In this document: one piece after another, positions 15,176-23,490 of the stretch
How positions within the stretch are numbered: the stretch's first letter is position 1
Layout of the letters: each line of letters starts with the position of its first letter
Assembly: GCA_002551355.1 (NCBI GenBank)
Contig: NTHE01000030.1
Coordinates: 1-64,000, forward strand
Direction: 5' to 3'
Source: Streptomyces sp. man185
GTDB lineage: Bacteria > Actinomycetota > Actinomycetes > Streptomycetales > Streptomycetaceae
DNA length: 64,000 bases
Notes under the pieces: generated by a model
What the model saw: the letters and a program-made list of their open reading frames with translations, nothing else
The model's database searches: none
Told to the model about the DNA's origin: nothing
Position numbers and translations under genes: made by a program

Positions 15176-16568
15176 GCCGGACCCGTAGCCGCTCCCCCAG
15201 CGGGAGCGGGGCCGTGCCGCCCTCGATCCGGCCGACGACCGCCGGGTCCCGGAGGTGGACCGTGCCGACGAGGGGGTCCCGGTCCTGGACGTCGACGACG
15301 TACGCCTCGAAGAGCTCGCCCACCCGGCCCTCCAGCAGCGCCGCCTCGACCAGGTCGACGCAGGCCCGCTCCACGGTGCCCGCGCGGCGCGTGCCCTCGG
15401 CCATCTCCTTCGGGAGGGTGGGGAGGGCTTCCCGTACCCACTCGGGCGGTTCCGTCCCGCCGGTCGCGGCGAGGCAGAGTTCGGAGGCGTACCGGTCGAC
15501 CAGCCGGCGCAGCGGTGCGGTGCAGTGCGTGTAGAGGTCGGCGACCGCGGCGTGCACGGCGGGGTCGGGGAGTTCGCCGTTCTCGAAGGCGGTGTAGCCC
15601 GCGCCGCGCAGCAGGGTGGTGCACTCCTGGAGGAACGCCGCGTGGTTGCCCTTCCTCGGGTCGAGGGAGCGGACGACCTCGGCGTACGGGACGTGGTGCG
15701 GCCAGTCGATGCGCAGGGCGTCGGCGGAGCGCCGCAGCCGGGCGACGGCCCCGTCCGGGGCGATCGGCAGGGTGCGCAGGATGCCGGTGCCCGTGTCGGC
15801 CATGAGGCGGGCGGCGGCCATGCCGGTGAGGAGCGAGATCTGCGCGTTCCAGGCCTCGGCGGGGAGCGTGGCCCGGTAGGCGAGGCCGTAGGAGCCGTCG
15901 TGCTCGACGATCTCCTGCTCGGGGACGTCGAGCGAGATGCCGCCCCGGGCCAGCTCCTGTTCCGCGCGCAGCCGTCCGATGTCCCGGAGCAGGGTGAGGG
16001 GTTCCTCGGCCGTGCCGGTGTCGATCTGCCGCTGGACGCCCGCGTAGTCGAGCTTCGCGCGGCTGCGGACCAGGGCCCGGCGTACGTCGACAGCGACGGC
16101 CCGCCCGTCGCTGTCCAGGTCGATCCGCCACAGCGCGGCCGGGCGGGTCTCGCCGGGGAGGAGGCTGGCCGCGCCTTCGGACAGGACGGCGGGGTGGAGG
16201 GGGATCCGGTCGTCGGGGAAGTAGAGGGTGGTGACCCGGCGGTGGGCCTCCGCGTCGAGCGCCCCGCCGGGACGGAGATACGCGGCGACGTCCGCGATGG
16301 CGTAGTGCACCCGGTAGCCGTGCCGGCGGCGCTCCAGGTGCATCGCCTGGTCGAGGTCGGTGGAGGCGGGCGGGTCGATGGTGAGGAAGGGGAGGTCGGT
16401 GGCGTCCTCGTGAACCGACAGGTCCGGGGCCCTCGCCGCCTGCTCCGCCTCCGCGAGCACCTCGGGCGGGAAGGCGGCGGGCAGGTCGAGCTCGGTGCGC
16501 AGCGCCCGCAGGGCGGCCCCGAGCGAGCAGTCGGCTGCGCCGGTCATACGCAGGTGGCGACGGGGCAT
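15126..16568 (-). CDS. RNB-domain 3'-5' exoribonuclease (RNase II/R family)
   Basis: This 480-residue RNB protein has the catalytic signature IDPPASTDLDQAMHLE near residues 64-79, giving the metal-binding aspartates (about 65, 71, 73), followed by VHYAIADVAAYLRPGG. Later RNB motifs include DDRIPLHPAVLSEGAASLLPG and FLQECTTLLRGAGYTAF. It degrades single-stranded RNA processively from the 3' end. It lacks the N-terminal cold-shock domains of RNase R and has a short C-terminal OB/S1-like tail, as in the compact actinobacterial form. Start MPRRHLRM at 16568. It overlaps the convergent membrane-protein gene by 50 bp. Confidence 0.93.
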   Translation of the reverse strand: MPRRHLRMTGAADCSLGAALRALRTELDLPAAFPPEVLAEAEQAARAPDLSVHEDATDLPFLTIDPPASTDLDQAMHLERRRHGYRVHYAIADVAAYLRPGGALDAEAHRRVTTLYFPDDRIPLHPAVLSEGAASLLPGETRPAALWRIDLDSDGRAVAVDVRRALVRSRAKLDYAGVQRQIDTGTAEEPLTLLRDIGRLRAEQELARGGISLDVPEQEIVEHDGSYGLAYRATLPAEAWNAQISLLTGMAAARLMADTGTGILRTLPIAPDGAVARLRRSADALRIDWPHHVPYAEVVRSLDPRKGNHAAFLQECTTLLRGAGYTAFENGELPDPAVHAAVADLYTHCTAPLRRLVDRYASELCLAATGGTEPPEWVREALPTLPKEMAEGTRRAGTVERACVDLVEAALLEGRVGELFEAYVVDVQDRDPLVGTVHLRDPAVVGRIEGGTAPLPLGERLRVRLTRAGPAARTVLFAPA

Positions 16569-16882
16569 GGCCCGAGCGTAGGCCGGGCGGGGGCGGGCGG
16601 CATCCGGGGCGGCTCCCGCCCCCGCTCCCGGTCCGGCCGACCACCGCACGAGGAGCCCGGCGCCGTACGAGGACCCCACCGCCGTACGGGGATGATCCCT
16701 CCGCCGCACAAGGGACCCTCCGCCGCACGAGGCCCCATCGCCGTACCAGGACCCCCACGGCCCTTCAAGGGCCCCGCCGCCGTACGGGACCCCCCGGCCC
16801 GTCCCCGTACCCTTGCCGAGGACCCGGCGAGCCCGCACGCCCACCGGATCCGCGCTCGCCGTACGTACGAAGGAGAACCGCC
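16569..16882. repeat. degenerate ~20-bp tandem repeats between RNB and yaaA genes
   Basis: This gap holds no gene. From about 16650 to 16800 it contains roughly six imperfect copies of a unit near CCGCCGTACGGGGACCCC (variants with GCAC for GTAC, and one interrupted copy around 16755). Tyr-Gly-Gly-rich frames on the minus strand here are a by-product. It is probably a slippage-prone spacer. The yaaA promoter and the GAAGGAGAA ribosome-binding site lie at its right end. Confidence 0.6.
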
Positions 16883-17683
16883 GTGCTCGTGCTGTTGCCG
16901 CCCTCCGAAGGAAAGGCCGCCTCGGGGCGCGGGGCTTCCCTCAAGCCGGAGTCGCTGTCGCTGCCGGGGCTCGCCCCGGCCCGTGCGGCGGTGCTGGACG
17001 AGCTGGTCGAGCTGTGCCAGGCGGACGAGGAGAAGGCCCGTGAGGTGCTGGGCCTGAGCGTGGGGCTGCGGGGCGAGGTCGGCAAGAACGCCGAGCTGCG
17101 CACCGCCGGAACCCGTCCGGCCGGCGAGCTGTACACCGGTGTGCTGTACGACGCCCTCGACCTGGCCTCGCTGGAAGCGGACGCGCGGCGGCGGGCGGCG
17201 AAGTCGTTGCTGGTCTTCTCCGGGCTGTGGGGCGCGGTCCGGATCGGCGACCGGATTCCGCCGTACCGCTGCTCGATGGGTGTGAAGCTCCCCGGTCTCG
17301 GCGCGCTCGGCGCGTACTGGCGTGCTCCGATGGAGACCGTGCTGCCCGAGGCCGCCGGGGACGGGCTCGTCCTGGATCTGCGGTCCTCCGCGTACACGGC
17401 GGCGTGGAAGCCGAAGGGCGAGGTGGCCGCGCGTACGGCGAGCGTGCGGGTGCTGCACTCCCAGCTGGTCGGCGGAGTGGAGAAGCGGTCCGTGGTGAGC
17501 CACTTCAACAAGGCGACCAAGGGACGGATGGTGCGCGACCTGCTGGTGGCGGGTGCGCGGCCCAGGAATCCGGCCGTCCTGGTGGAGGCGCTGCGGGACC
17601 TCGGGTACGTGGTGGAGGCCGAGGCCCCCGCGCGGGCCGGGCGGCCGTGGTCGCTGGACGTGGTGGTGACGGAGATCCACTGA
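16883..17683 (+). CDS. yaaA: YaaA-family peroxide stress protein
   Basis: This 266-residue protein matches the YaaA/DUF328 family from end to end. It opens MLVLLPPSEGKA, continues with ELYTGVLYDALDL (about 85-97), FSGLWGAVRIGDRIPPYRC (about 112-130), DLRSSAYTAAWKP, and VVSHFNKATKGRMVRDLL near 205. E. coli YaaA lowers intracellular free iron during hydrogen peroxide stress and protects DNA. The GTG start has a GAAGGAGAA site seven bases away. Single gene, with the KDPG aldolase gene about 70 bp downstream. Confidence 0.92.
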   Translation: MLVLLPPSEGKAASGRGASLKPESLSLPGLAPARAAVLDELVELCQADEEKAREVLGLSVGLRGEVGKNAELRTAGTRPAGELYTGVLYDALDLASLEADARRRAAKSLLVFSGLWGAVRIGDRIPPYRCSMGVKLPGLGALGAYWRAPMETVLPEAAGDGLVLDLRSSAYTAAWKPKGEVAARTASVRVLHSQLVGGVEKRSVVSHFNKATKGRMVRDLLVAGARPRNPAVLVEALRDLGYVVEAEAPARAGRPWSLDVVVTEIH

Positions 17684-17698
17684 GGGGATACACAGAGC

Positions 17699-17715
17699 GT
17701 TGCGCAGGGCGCAAC
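17699..17715. promoter_or_regulatory. candidate operator upstream of the aldolase gene
   Basis: GTTGCGC AGG GCGCAAC is a perfect 7-bp inverted repeat, with a further TTGC half-site just downstream (17720-17724). It lies about 40 bp before the aldolase ATG, where it would overlap a promoter. GTTGCGC-type arms are reminiscent of IclR-family sites, but no regulator gene is adjacent. Confidence 0.45.
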
Positions 17716-17756
17716 GGTCGTTGCACATAACGCCGTGCGCGCGGCAGGATGACCCC

Positions 17757-18416
17757 ATGACCTCCTCCGTGCCGTCCGCCACGCCCGCCGCCCCGTCCGA
17801 CGCCTCCGTCCTCGATCTCGCGCCCGTCGTCCCCGTCGTCGTCCTGCACGACGCGGCCGACGCGGTGCCGCTGGGGCGGGCGCTGGTGGCGGGCGGGCTC
17901 CCCGCGATCGAGGTGACGCTGCGGACCCCCGACGCACTGGAGTCGATCCGGGCCATCGCCGCCGAGGTGCCGGGCGCGGTGGTCGGCGCGGGCACGGTGA
18001 TCTCGCCGGAGCACGTCCGGGAGACGGTGGCCGCCGGGGCCCGGTTCCTGGTCAGCCCGGGGTGGACGGACGCACTGCTGGAGGCGATGAAGGCGTCCGG
18101 GCTGCCCTTCCTGCCGGGTGTCTCGACCACCTCCGAGGTGGTGGCCCTGCTGGAGCGCGGGGTGAGCGAGATGAAGTTCTTCCCGGCCGAGGCGGCGGGC
18201 GGCACGGCCTATCTCAAGGCCCTGTCCGCACCGCTCCCCCAGGCCCGGTTCTGCCCGACCGGCGGCATCTCGCTCGCCTCCGCGCCGTCGTATCTCGCGC
18301 TGCCCAACGTCGGCTGCGTGGGCGGCAGCTGGATGGTGCCGGGCGACGCGGTGGCGGCGAAGGACTGGGACCGGGTGGCCCGCCTGGCGGCCGAGGCGGC
18401 GGCGCTCGCCGCGTAA
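17757..18416 (+). CDS. eda: 2-dehydro-3-deoxy-phosphogluconate / 4-hydroxy-2-oxoglutarate aldolase
   Basis: This is a 219-residue KDPG/KHG class I aldolase, which splits KDPG to pyruvate and glyceraldehyde-3-phosphate or KHG to pyruvate and glyoxylate. The catalytic glutamate lies in LPAIEVTLRT (Glu52), the glycine-rich GAVVGAGTVISPEH follows, FLVSPGW is near 98-103, and the Schiff-base lysine is in EMKFFPAEAAGG (Lys140). The C-terminal phosphate loop is FCPTGGISLASAPSYL. The ATG at 17757 sits close after the putative operator. No Entner-Doudoroff dehydratase is nearby, so it may act in a sugar-acid or hydroxyproline route elsewhere in the genome. Confidence 0.93.
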   Translation: MTSSVPSATPAAPSDASVLDLAPVVPVVVLHDAADAVPLGRALVAGGLPAIEVTLRTPDALESIRAIAAEVPGAVVGAGTVISPEHVRETVAAGARFLVSPGWTDALLEAMKASGLPFLPGVSTTSEVVALLERGVSEMKFFPAEAAGGTAYLKALSAPLPQARFCPTGGISLASAPSYLALPNVGCVGGSWMVPGDAVAAKDWDRVARLAAEAAALAA

Positions 18417-18434
18417 ACATCCAGCAGCGCAGGA

Positions 18435-19220
18435 TCAGCGCAGGAGCTGTACGGCGTAGAGCCCTCCGACGCCCAGGGCCAGCACCCCGAGCAGCAGCCG
18501 CAGCGCCGTTTCCGGCAGGCGCGGCTGGAGGCGGGCGCCGAGGTAGCCCCCGCAGAGTCCGCCGAGTCCGCAGGCCAGGCCGAGCGACCAGAAGGGCGCG
18601 ATGTCGCCCGCGGTGGTCAGGGACAGCAGCGCGTACGTCCCCGCCCCCACCACGGAGGTCACGAAAGTGGCGGCGAGTGCGGCCGGGGCGACCTTCGCCA
18701 CCGGCATGCCGCGCCCGACCAGGATCGGGCCGAGGAGTGAGCCGCCGCCGATCCCGTAGATCCCTCCGGCGACGCCGACCGCCATGGCCAGCCGGGTGAC
18801 GGCACGGGACGAGGGCTCCCGCGCCGGGGACGGGCGGGCGGCGCGGCGCAAAGTGCGCAGGCAGAGCCAGCCGCCCAACGGCAGCAGCAGGACAGCGATG
18901 AGCAGCCGGAACACCGACGGGCCCGGCACTGCGAACACCCCGATCACCGCACCGACGACGACTCCGGGGACGGTGCCCCGGACGAGCAGCCGGGTCAGCG
19001 GTCCCCGCAGGGTGCCGGCCCTGTGGTGCCGCAGCAGGGCCCCGGGGCCCGCCACCACGTTGTAGAGCAGGTTGGTCGGGGTGACCGCCGGGCTGGGCAC
19101 GCCGAGCACGCTGACCTGGACCGGCAGCAGGAACACCGCGCCCGAGACGCCCACCGGAGCGGTGGCCATCGAGATCAGCAGCCCGGCGGCGAACCCGAGC
19201 AGCCCCGTCGACCAGCTCAT
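18435..19220 (-). CDS. TSUP-family (TauE/SafE) membrane permease
   Basis: This 261-residue TSUP permease has about eight hydrophobic segments in two repeats. The first has the family signature GLLISMATAPVGVSGAVFLLPVQ with PSPAVTPTNLLYN; the second has GGIYGIGGGSLLGPILVGRGMP and PAALAATFVTSVVGAG. Such proteins move sulfur-containing or small organic anions such as sulfite or sulfoacetate across the membrane. It starts 11 bp after the RNase H/phosphatase stop codon and is the last gene of a minus-strand operon. Substrate cannot be named. Confidence 0.9.
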   Translation of the reverse strand: MSWSTGLLGFAAGLLISMATAPVGVSGAVFLLPVQVSVLGVPSPAVTPTNLLYNVVAGPGALLRHHRAGTLRGPLTRLLVRGTVPGVVVGAVIGVFAVPGPSVFRLLIAVLLLPLGGWLCLRTLRRAARPSPAREPSSRAVTRLAMAVGVAGGIYGIGGGSLLGPILVGRGMPVAKVAPAALAATFVTSVVGAGTYALLSLTTAGDIAPFWSLGLACGLGGLCGGYLGARLQPRLPETALRLLLGVLALGVGGLYAVQLLR

Positions 19221-19231
19221 GCGCGCCGCTG

Positions 19232-20581
19232 CTAGCGCAGGTGCGAGGTGTCGTTGAGCAGGCGTACGGAGGCGTTGCCGTCGCCGTAGTAGGCGACCGT
19301 GGAGATCGAGGCCGCCGACAGCTCCATCCTGAACAGCGCCTCCGGCGGGGCTCCCAGAGCGAGCCGGACGAACGTCTTGATCGGCGTCACATGGGTGACG
19401 AGCAGGACCGTGCGCCCCGCGTACCGGGCCACGATCCGGTCCCGGGCGGCCGCGACCCGCTCGGCCACCTCCGCGAAGCTCTCGCCGCCGCCGGTCGGGG
19501 CGGTGTCCGGGGAGGCCAGCCAGGCGGTGAGGTCGTCGCCGTACCGCTCCCGTACCTCCCCGAAGGTCAGGCCCTCCCACGCGCCGAAGTCCGTCTCGCG
19601 CAGGCCCTCGTCGATCCGGACCTCCAGGCCGAGGCGGGTGGCGACGGCGGCTGCGGTCTCGCGGCAGCGGCGCAGCGGGGAGCTGACGATCTCCTGGACG
19701 GTGCCGAGCGCGGCGAAGCGCCCGGCGGCCCGCTCGGCCTGGTCCCGACCCGTGGCGGAGAGCTCGGGGTCGGTGCCGCCGCTGCCGGAGAAGCGCTTCT
19801 CGGGCGTGAGGGCGGTCTCGCCGTGCCGGAGCAGGACGAGCGTGGCGGGAGCTCCCAGGTCGGGGGCCGATCCCCAGCCGGTCTGCGGGGTCGCTCCGGC
19901 CGTTTGCGCCGGGGCGGACGTCGGCGCGGCGGGGACCGTCGTGTCCGGCACCCCGGCCTCCGGTACGGGGAAGAGCGCGTCCGCCGCCGGGGCCGTCGCG
20001 CCACGTGCGGCCGCCAGCGCCGCACGGGCCCTGGCGGCACCCGCGACATGGTCACCGGGCGGGCCCTGGACGGCGGCCGGCGGAGTGTTCACCGTGCGGG
20101 CGGCCGGGGTGTCCAGGGCGGCCGTCGAGGCGGAGGCCTCCCACTGCCGGCCGTCGCGGCCCGCGTCCATCGCCTCGTTGGCGAGCCGGTCCGCGTGCTT
20201 GTTCTGCGCGCGCGGGATCCATTCGTACGTCACCGAGGACGGCGGCAGGATCGCGGCGGCCCGCGCCGCCAGCGGCTTCATGTCGGGGTGCTTGATCTTC
20301 CAGCGCCCCGACATCTGCTCGACCACCAGCTTGGAGTCCATCCGGACGTGGACCCGCAGCGCGTCCCCCGCGTCCGGGAACAACGCCTTCGCGGCCGTCA
20401 GACCGGCGATCAGGCCTCGGTACTCGGCGACGTTGTTCGTCGCGACGCCGATGTACTCGGCAACCTCGGCGAGGGGCTCGCCGGTGGCCGGGTCGATGAC
20501 GACCGCGCCGTAACCGGCGGGCCCCGGGTTGCCCCGGGAGCCGCCGTCGGCCTCGACCACCACCTGGCGGGCGACGCTCAT
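19232..20581 (-). CDS. bifunctional RNase HI / acid phosphatase (histidine phosphatase)
   Basis: This is a 449-residue fusion. The N-terminal ~145 residues are an RNase HI domain: EADGGSRGNPG with the first catalytic Asp at 12, NNVAEYRGL with Glu53, and MDSKLVVEQ with Asp82, followed by KHADRLANEAMD. An Ala/Pro linker of about 100 residues leads to a CobC-like histidine phosphatase with LLRHGETAL, SPLRRCRETA and VTHVTPIK. The architecture is that of S. coelicolor SCO2299 and M. tuberculosis Rv2228c, where the parts remove RNA from RNA:DNA hybrids and hydrolyse phosphomonoesters. The start overlaps the zinc-ribbon stop codon (TAATG). Confidence 0.95.
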   Translation of the reverse strand: MSVARQVVVEADGGSRGNPGPAGYGAVVIDPATGEPLAEVAEYIGVATNNVAEYRGLIAGLTAAKALFPDAGDALRVHVRMDSKLVVEQMSGRWKIKHPDMKPLAARAAAILPPSSVTYEWIPRAQNKHADRLANEAMDAGRDGRQWEASASTAALDTPAARTVNTPPAAVQGPPGDHVAGAARARAALAAARGATAPAADALFPVPEAGVPDTTVPAAPTSAPAQTAGATPQTGWGSAPDLGAPATLVLLRHGETALTPEKRFSGSGGTDPELSATGRDQAERAAGRFAALGTVQEIVSSPLRRCRETAAAVATRLGLEVRIDEGLRETDFGAWEGLTFGEVRERYGDDLTAWLASPDTAPTGGGESFAEVAERVAAARDRIVARYAGRTVLLVTHVTPIKTFVRLALGAPPEALFRMELSAASISTVAYYGDGNASVRLLNDTSHLR

Positions 20582-21324
20582 TACAGACCCGACTCCGAGG
20601 TGCGGACCAGGATGCGGTGGCAGTTCTCGCAGCGCAGGACCGTCTCGGGCGAGGCGGCCTTCACGTCGCCCACCTCGGCCATGTTCAACTCCAGGCGGCA
20701 GCCCTCGCAGCGGCGCTGGTAGAGGCGGGCGGCGCCGATCCCGCCCTGCTGGGCGCGGAGCTTGTCGTACAGCTTCATCAGGTCGGCGGGGATGACCTCG
20801 GCGACGACCTGGCGGTCCTTGGTCACCGTGGCGGCCTCGGCGTCCAGCTCGGCGGTGGCGGCGTCGCGACGGGCGGTGGCGTCGTCGACCTTGGCCTGGA
20901 CGGCGGCGACCCGCTCGGTCAGCTCGGCGACCCGCTCCTGGGCGCCCTCGCGGCGCTCCATGATCTCCAGGACGACGTCCTCCAGGTCGCCCTGGCGCTT
21001 GGCGAGCGAGGTGATCTCGCGCTGGAGGCTCTCCAGGTCCTTGGGCGAGGAGACCGCGCCGGAGTCCAGGCGCTGCTGGTCGCGGACGGCGCGCTGGCGC
21101 ACCTGGTCGACGTCCTGCTCGGCCTTGGTCTGCTCGCGGGTGGTGTCGCTCTCCTCGGTGGTGGAGGCGACCAGCAGGTCACGCAGCTGGGCGAGGTCGC
21201 TGCTGAGCTGCTCGATCTCGGCGTGCTCCGGCAGCGAGGTGCGCTTGTGGGAGAGCTGGGCGAGACGGGTGTCGAGGGCCTGGACGTCGAGAAGTCGGAT
21301 CTGGTCGGCGGGCGCGGCGTTCAG
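20581..21324 (-). CDS. coiled-coil C4-type zinc ribbon protein, probable CTG start
   Basis: This 247-residue protein is an antiparallel coiled coil (residues ~15-190, e.g. LAKRQGDLEDVVLEIMERREGAQERVAEL) followed by a zinc ribbon with CEGCRLEL and LRCENCHRIL. It belongs to the family of M. tuberculosis Rv2229c. Related proteins begin MNAAPADQIRLLDVQALD; here the first codon of that segment is CTG at 21322-21324, overlapping the nif3 stop (CTGA), with TGGAG upstream and no ATG/GTG/TTG in frame nearby. So a CTG start, translationally coupled, is most likely. Role unknown; a nucleic-acid or ribosome-associated function is usually suggested. Confidence 0.88.
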   Translation of the reverse strand: MNAAPADQIRLLDVQALDTRLAQLSHKRTSLPEHAEIEQLSSDLAQLRDLLVASTTEESDTTREQTKAEQDVDQVRQRAVRDQQRLDSGAVSSPKDLESLQREITSLAKRQGDLEDVVLEIMERREGAQERVAELTERVAAVQAKVDDATARRDAATAELDAEAATVTKDRQVVAEVIPADLMKLYDKLRAQQGGIGAARLYQRRCEGCRLELNMAEVGDVKAASPETVLRCENCHRILVRTSESGL

Positions 21325-22157
21325 TTGGGGGCTCCAGAGGAATGGTGGGTGGTCCAGGGGTCGGTGACCCGCTTCGAGACATGGACCCGCAGGTCCCATC
21401 CGTGGCGGTCGGAAAGCGCGTCGAGCTGTGCGGCGGCCTGCTCGCACCAGGGCCACTCGGTGGCCCAGTGCGCGGCGTCGACGAGGCCGAGCGGCGAGTG
21501 CTGCACGGCCTCGGACGCCGGGTGGTGGCGCAGGTCGGCGGTGAGGAAGGCGTCGACGCCGGCGGCGCGCACGGCGTCGAAGAGGCTGTCGCCGGAGCCG
21601 CCGCTGACGGCGACGGTGCGCACGAGGCCCTCCGGGTCGCCGGCCAGCCGGATGCCCTGCGCGGTGGCGGGGAGCCGGGCGGCGGCCCGCGCGGCGAAGG
21701 CGGCCAGGGTCTCGGGGTGGTCCAGTTCGCAGATCCGGCCGAGTCCGCGCCGCCCCTCGGGGTCGGTGGGATCGGGGACGAGAGGTCCCGTGACCCGCAG
21801 GTCGAGGGCGCCGGCGAGGGCGTCGGAGACGCCGGGGTCGGCGGTGTCGGCGTTGGTGTGCGCGACGTGGAGCGCGATGTCGTGCTTGATGAGGGTGTGG
21901 ACGACCCGGCCCTTGAAGGTGTCGGCGGCGACCGTCGTCGTCCCGCGCAGATAGAGCGGGTGGTGGGTGACGATCAGCTGGGCACCCAGCTCCAGGGCCT
22001 CGTCGGCGATCTCGCGGACCGGGTCGACGGCGAACAGCACCCGGCCGATCTCCGCGTCCGGATCGCCGCAGACCGTCCCGACCGCGTCCCACCCCTCGGC
22101 CCGCTCGGGGGGCCACAGGGCGTCGAGGGCGGCGATGACTTCAGACAGACGGGGCAC
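21321..22157 (-). CDS. Nif3-like dinuclear metal-centre protein
   Basis: This 278-residue protein of the YbgI/Nif3 family begins MPRLSEVIAALDALWPPERAEGWD and shows the metal ligands in LIVTHHPLYLRG (about 60-71), VAHTNADTA (about 98-106) and, near the end, a HSPLGLVDAAHWATEW segment with the C-terminal His/Glu pair. It was once annotated as GTP cyclohydrolase-like; the true reaction is unsettled. It heads the four-gene operon Nif3, zinc ribbon, RNase H/phosphatase, TSUP, the first three in the same order as Rv2230c-Rv2229c-Rv2228c. Confidence 0.93.
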   Translation of the reverse strand: MPRLSEVIAALDALWPPERAEGWDAVGTVCGDPDAEIGRVLFAVDPVREIADEALELGAQLIVTHHPLYLRGTTTVAADTFKGRVVHTLIKHDIALHVAHTNADTADPGVSDALAGALDLRVTGPLVPDPTDPEGRRGLGRICELDHPETLAAFAARAAARLPATAQGIRLAGDPEGLVRTVAVSGGSGDSLFDAVRAAGVDAFLTADLRHHPASEAVQHSPLGLVDAAHWATEWPWCEQAAAQLDALSDRHGWDLRVHVSKRVTDPWTTHHSSGAPN

Positions 22158-22241
22158 GGGTCAAAGGCTACCTGTCCGGCGTGGTCCGCCGCCCCTGGCC
22201 GCCGGACCTGTACGCCAGGACCGGCGACCGGACACGAATCG

Positions 22242-23279
22242 TTACTTCACCAGGTCCGCGCGGAGGTCGTCGAGGACCAGGTCGGCCGAGGTGACGCCGA
22301 GGCCCAGGTACCAGGTCTCGTCGGAGACGTCCTTGGCCCGGCCCTCCTCGACCGCCCTCAGGTTCTTCCACAGCGGGTTGGACCGGGCGGTGTCGCGCTG
22401 GGTGGCCTTCGGGTCGCCGTAGACGCCGGTGAAGATCCAGTCGGCGTCCGCCTCGTCGATCTTCTCCGGGCTGATCTCGGCGGCGAGGTCGTCGATCTGC
22501 TGGTTCTTCGGACGCGGCAGGCCGACGTCTTCGAGGATCGTGCCGATGAACGAGGCCTTGGCGTAGAGCCGGAGGCGGTCGGGCATGTAGCGGACCATCG
22601 ACACGGTCGGCTTGTCGGGGCCGAGGTCCTCGCCGAGCTTCTCGGCCTTCTCCCGGTACGCGGCGAGCGCCGACTCGGCCTGCTTCGTCCGGTCCAGCGC
22701 CTGGGCGTTGAGGAGGTAGTTCTCCTTCCAGGTGAAGCCCGGACGGATGGAGAACACGGTGGGGGCGATCTTGGACAGCTCGTCGTACTTGTCCGCCGCG
22801 CGGAGCTGGCTGCCGAGGATCAGGTCCGGCCGCAGGCCCGCGATGGCCTCCAGGTTGAGGCTGTTGATCGTGCCGACGCTCTTCGGTTCGCCCGCGTCCT
22901 TCTTCAGGTACGAGGGGATGGCCGCGTCGCCCTCGCTGGGGGCGTAGCCGACCGGCTTCAGGCCCAGCGACACGACGTTGTCGAACTCGCCGACGTCCAG
23001 CACGACCACGCGCCGGGGCGCGGCCTTGATCTCGGTCTTCCCCATGGCGTGGGTGACCGTACGGGGGAACTCGCCGGCCGCGGCGTCCGTGCCGTACGAC
23101 GCGGTCTTCTTCGCCGCGTCCGCGAAGTCCTTGCCGCCCGTGGCGACGGCGGCCTTCTTGCCGCCGCCCGCGTCGGACTCGGCCGCGCCCCCGCCGCCAC
23201 CGCCCCCGCAGGCCGACAGGGAGAGAGCGGCCGCCACGGCCAGGGCTACTGCGGCGGTACCGCGGGGCCGAAGGGACAT
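22242..23279 (-). CDS. iron-siderophore ABC transporter substrate-binding lipoprotein
   Basis: This 345-residue periplasmic-binding-fold lipoprotein has a signal peptide ending in ALSLSAC with the acylated Cys followed by a Gly-rich linker. It is a helical-backbone-linked (FecB/FhuD-type) binding protein: RRVVVLDVGEFDNVVSLGLKPVGY, AGLRPDLILGSQ and DWIFTGVYGDP are typical. It captures a ferric siderophore outside the membrane. The ATG at 23277-23279 (MSLRPRG) has GGAG six bases before it; the frame stays open further. A perfect iron-box palindrome lies about 46 bp upstream. No permease or ATPase gene is adjacent, so it must use a transporter encoded elsewhere. Confidence 0.92.
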   Translation of the reverse strand: MSLRPRGTAAVALAVAAALSLSACGGGGGGGAAESDAGGGKKAAVATGGKDFADAAKKTASYGTDAAAGEFPRTVTHAMGKTEIKAAPRRVVVLDVGEFDNVVSLGLKPVGYAPSEGDAAIPSYLKKDAGEPKSVGTINSLNLEAIAGLRPDLILGSQLRAADKYDELSKIAPTVFSIRPGFTWKENYLLNAQALDRTKQAESALAAYREKAEKLGEDLGPDKPTVSMVRYMPDRLRLYAKASFIGTILEDVGLPRPKNQQIDDLAAEISPEKIDEADADWIFTGVYGDPKATQRDTARSNPLWKNLRAVEEGRAKDVSDETWYLGLGVTSADLVLDDLRADLVK

Positions 23280-23325
23280 CGCTTGCTCCAGTTGTCCGCG
23301 TACGTGCATGGGGGCACGGGTTTTT

Positions 23326-23343
23326 GGTTAGGGCGGCCTAACC
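23326..23343. promoter_or_regulatory. iron box (DmdR/IdeR-type operator)
   Basis: GGTTAGG GCGG CCTAACC is a perfect 7-bp inverted repeat matching the core of the actinobacterial iron box (TTAGGTTAGGCTAACCTAA family). It sits upstream of a siderophore-binding protein gene, where iron-loaded DmdR1/IdeR would repress transcription. Confidence 0.85.
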
Positions 23344-23490
23344 ATAGACGCGGCCGCATCCAACAGCACACTCACCCCCTCCACTTCAGGAGAATCCGGG
23401 CATCGCCACCCTTATGTGTGAAGTGAGGTGGCTCGTGTTGTTCGGCTGGAAGTGCGAAAACTAGCTTTCGTAGCCGGAGGTGACGAGTCC

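Noticed and set aside
16569..16882. Repeat array considered as a CRISPR.
   Set aside because: Units are degenerate and directly adjacent, with no unique spacers and no cas genes nearby.
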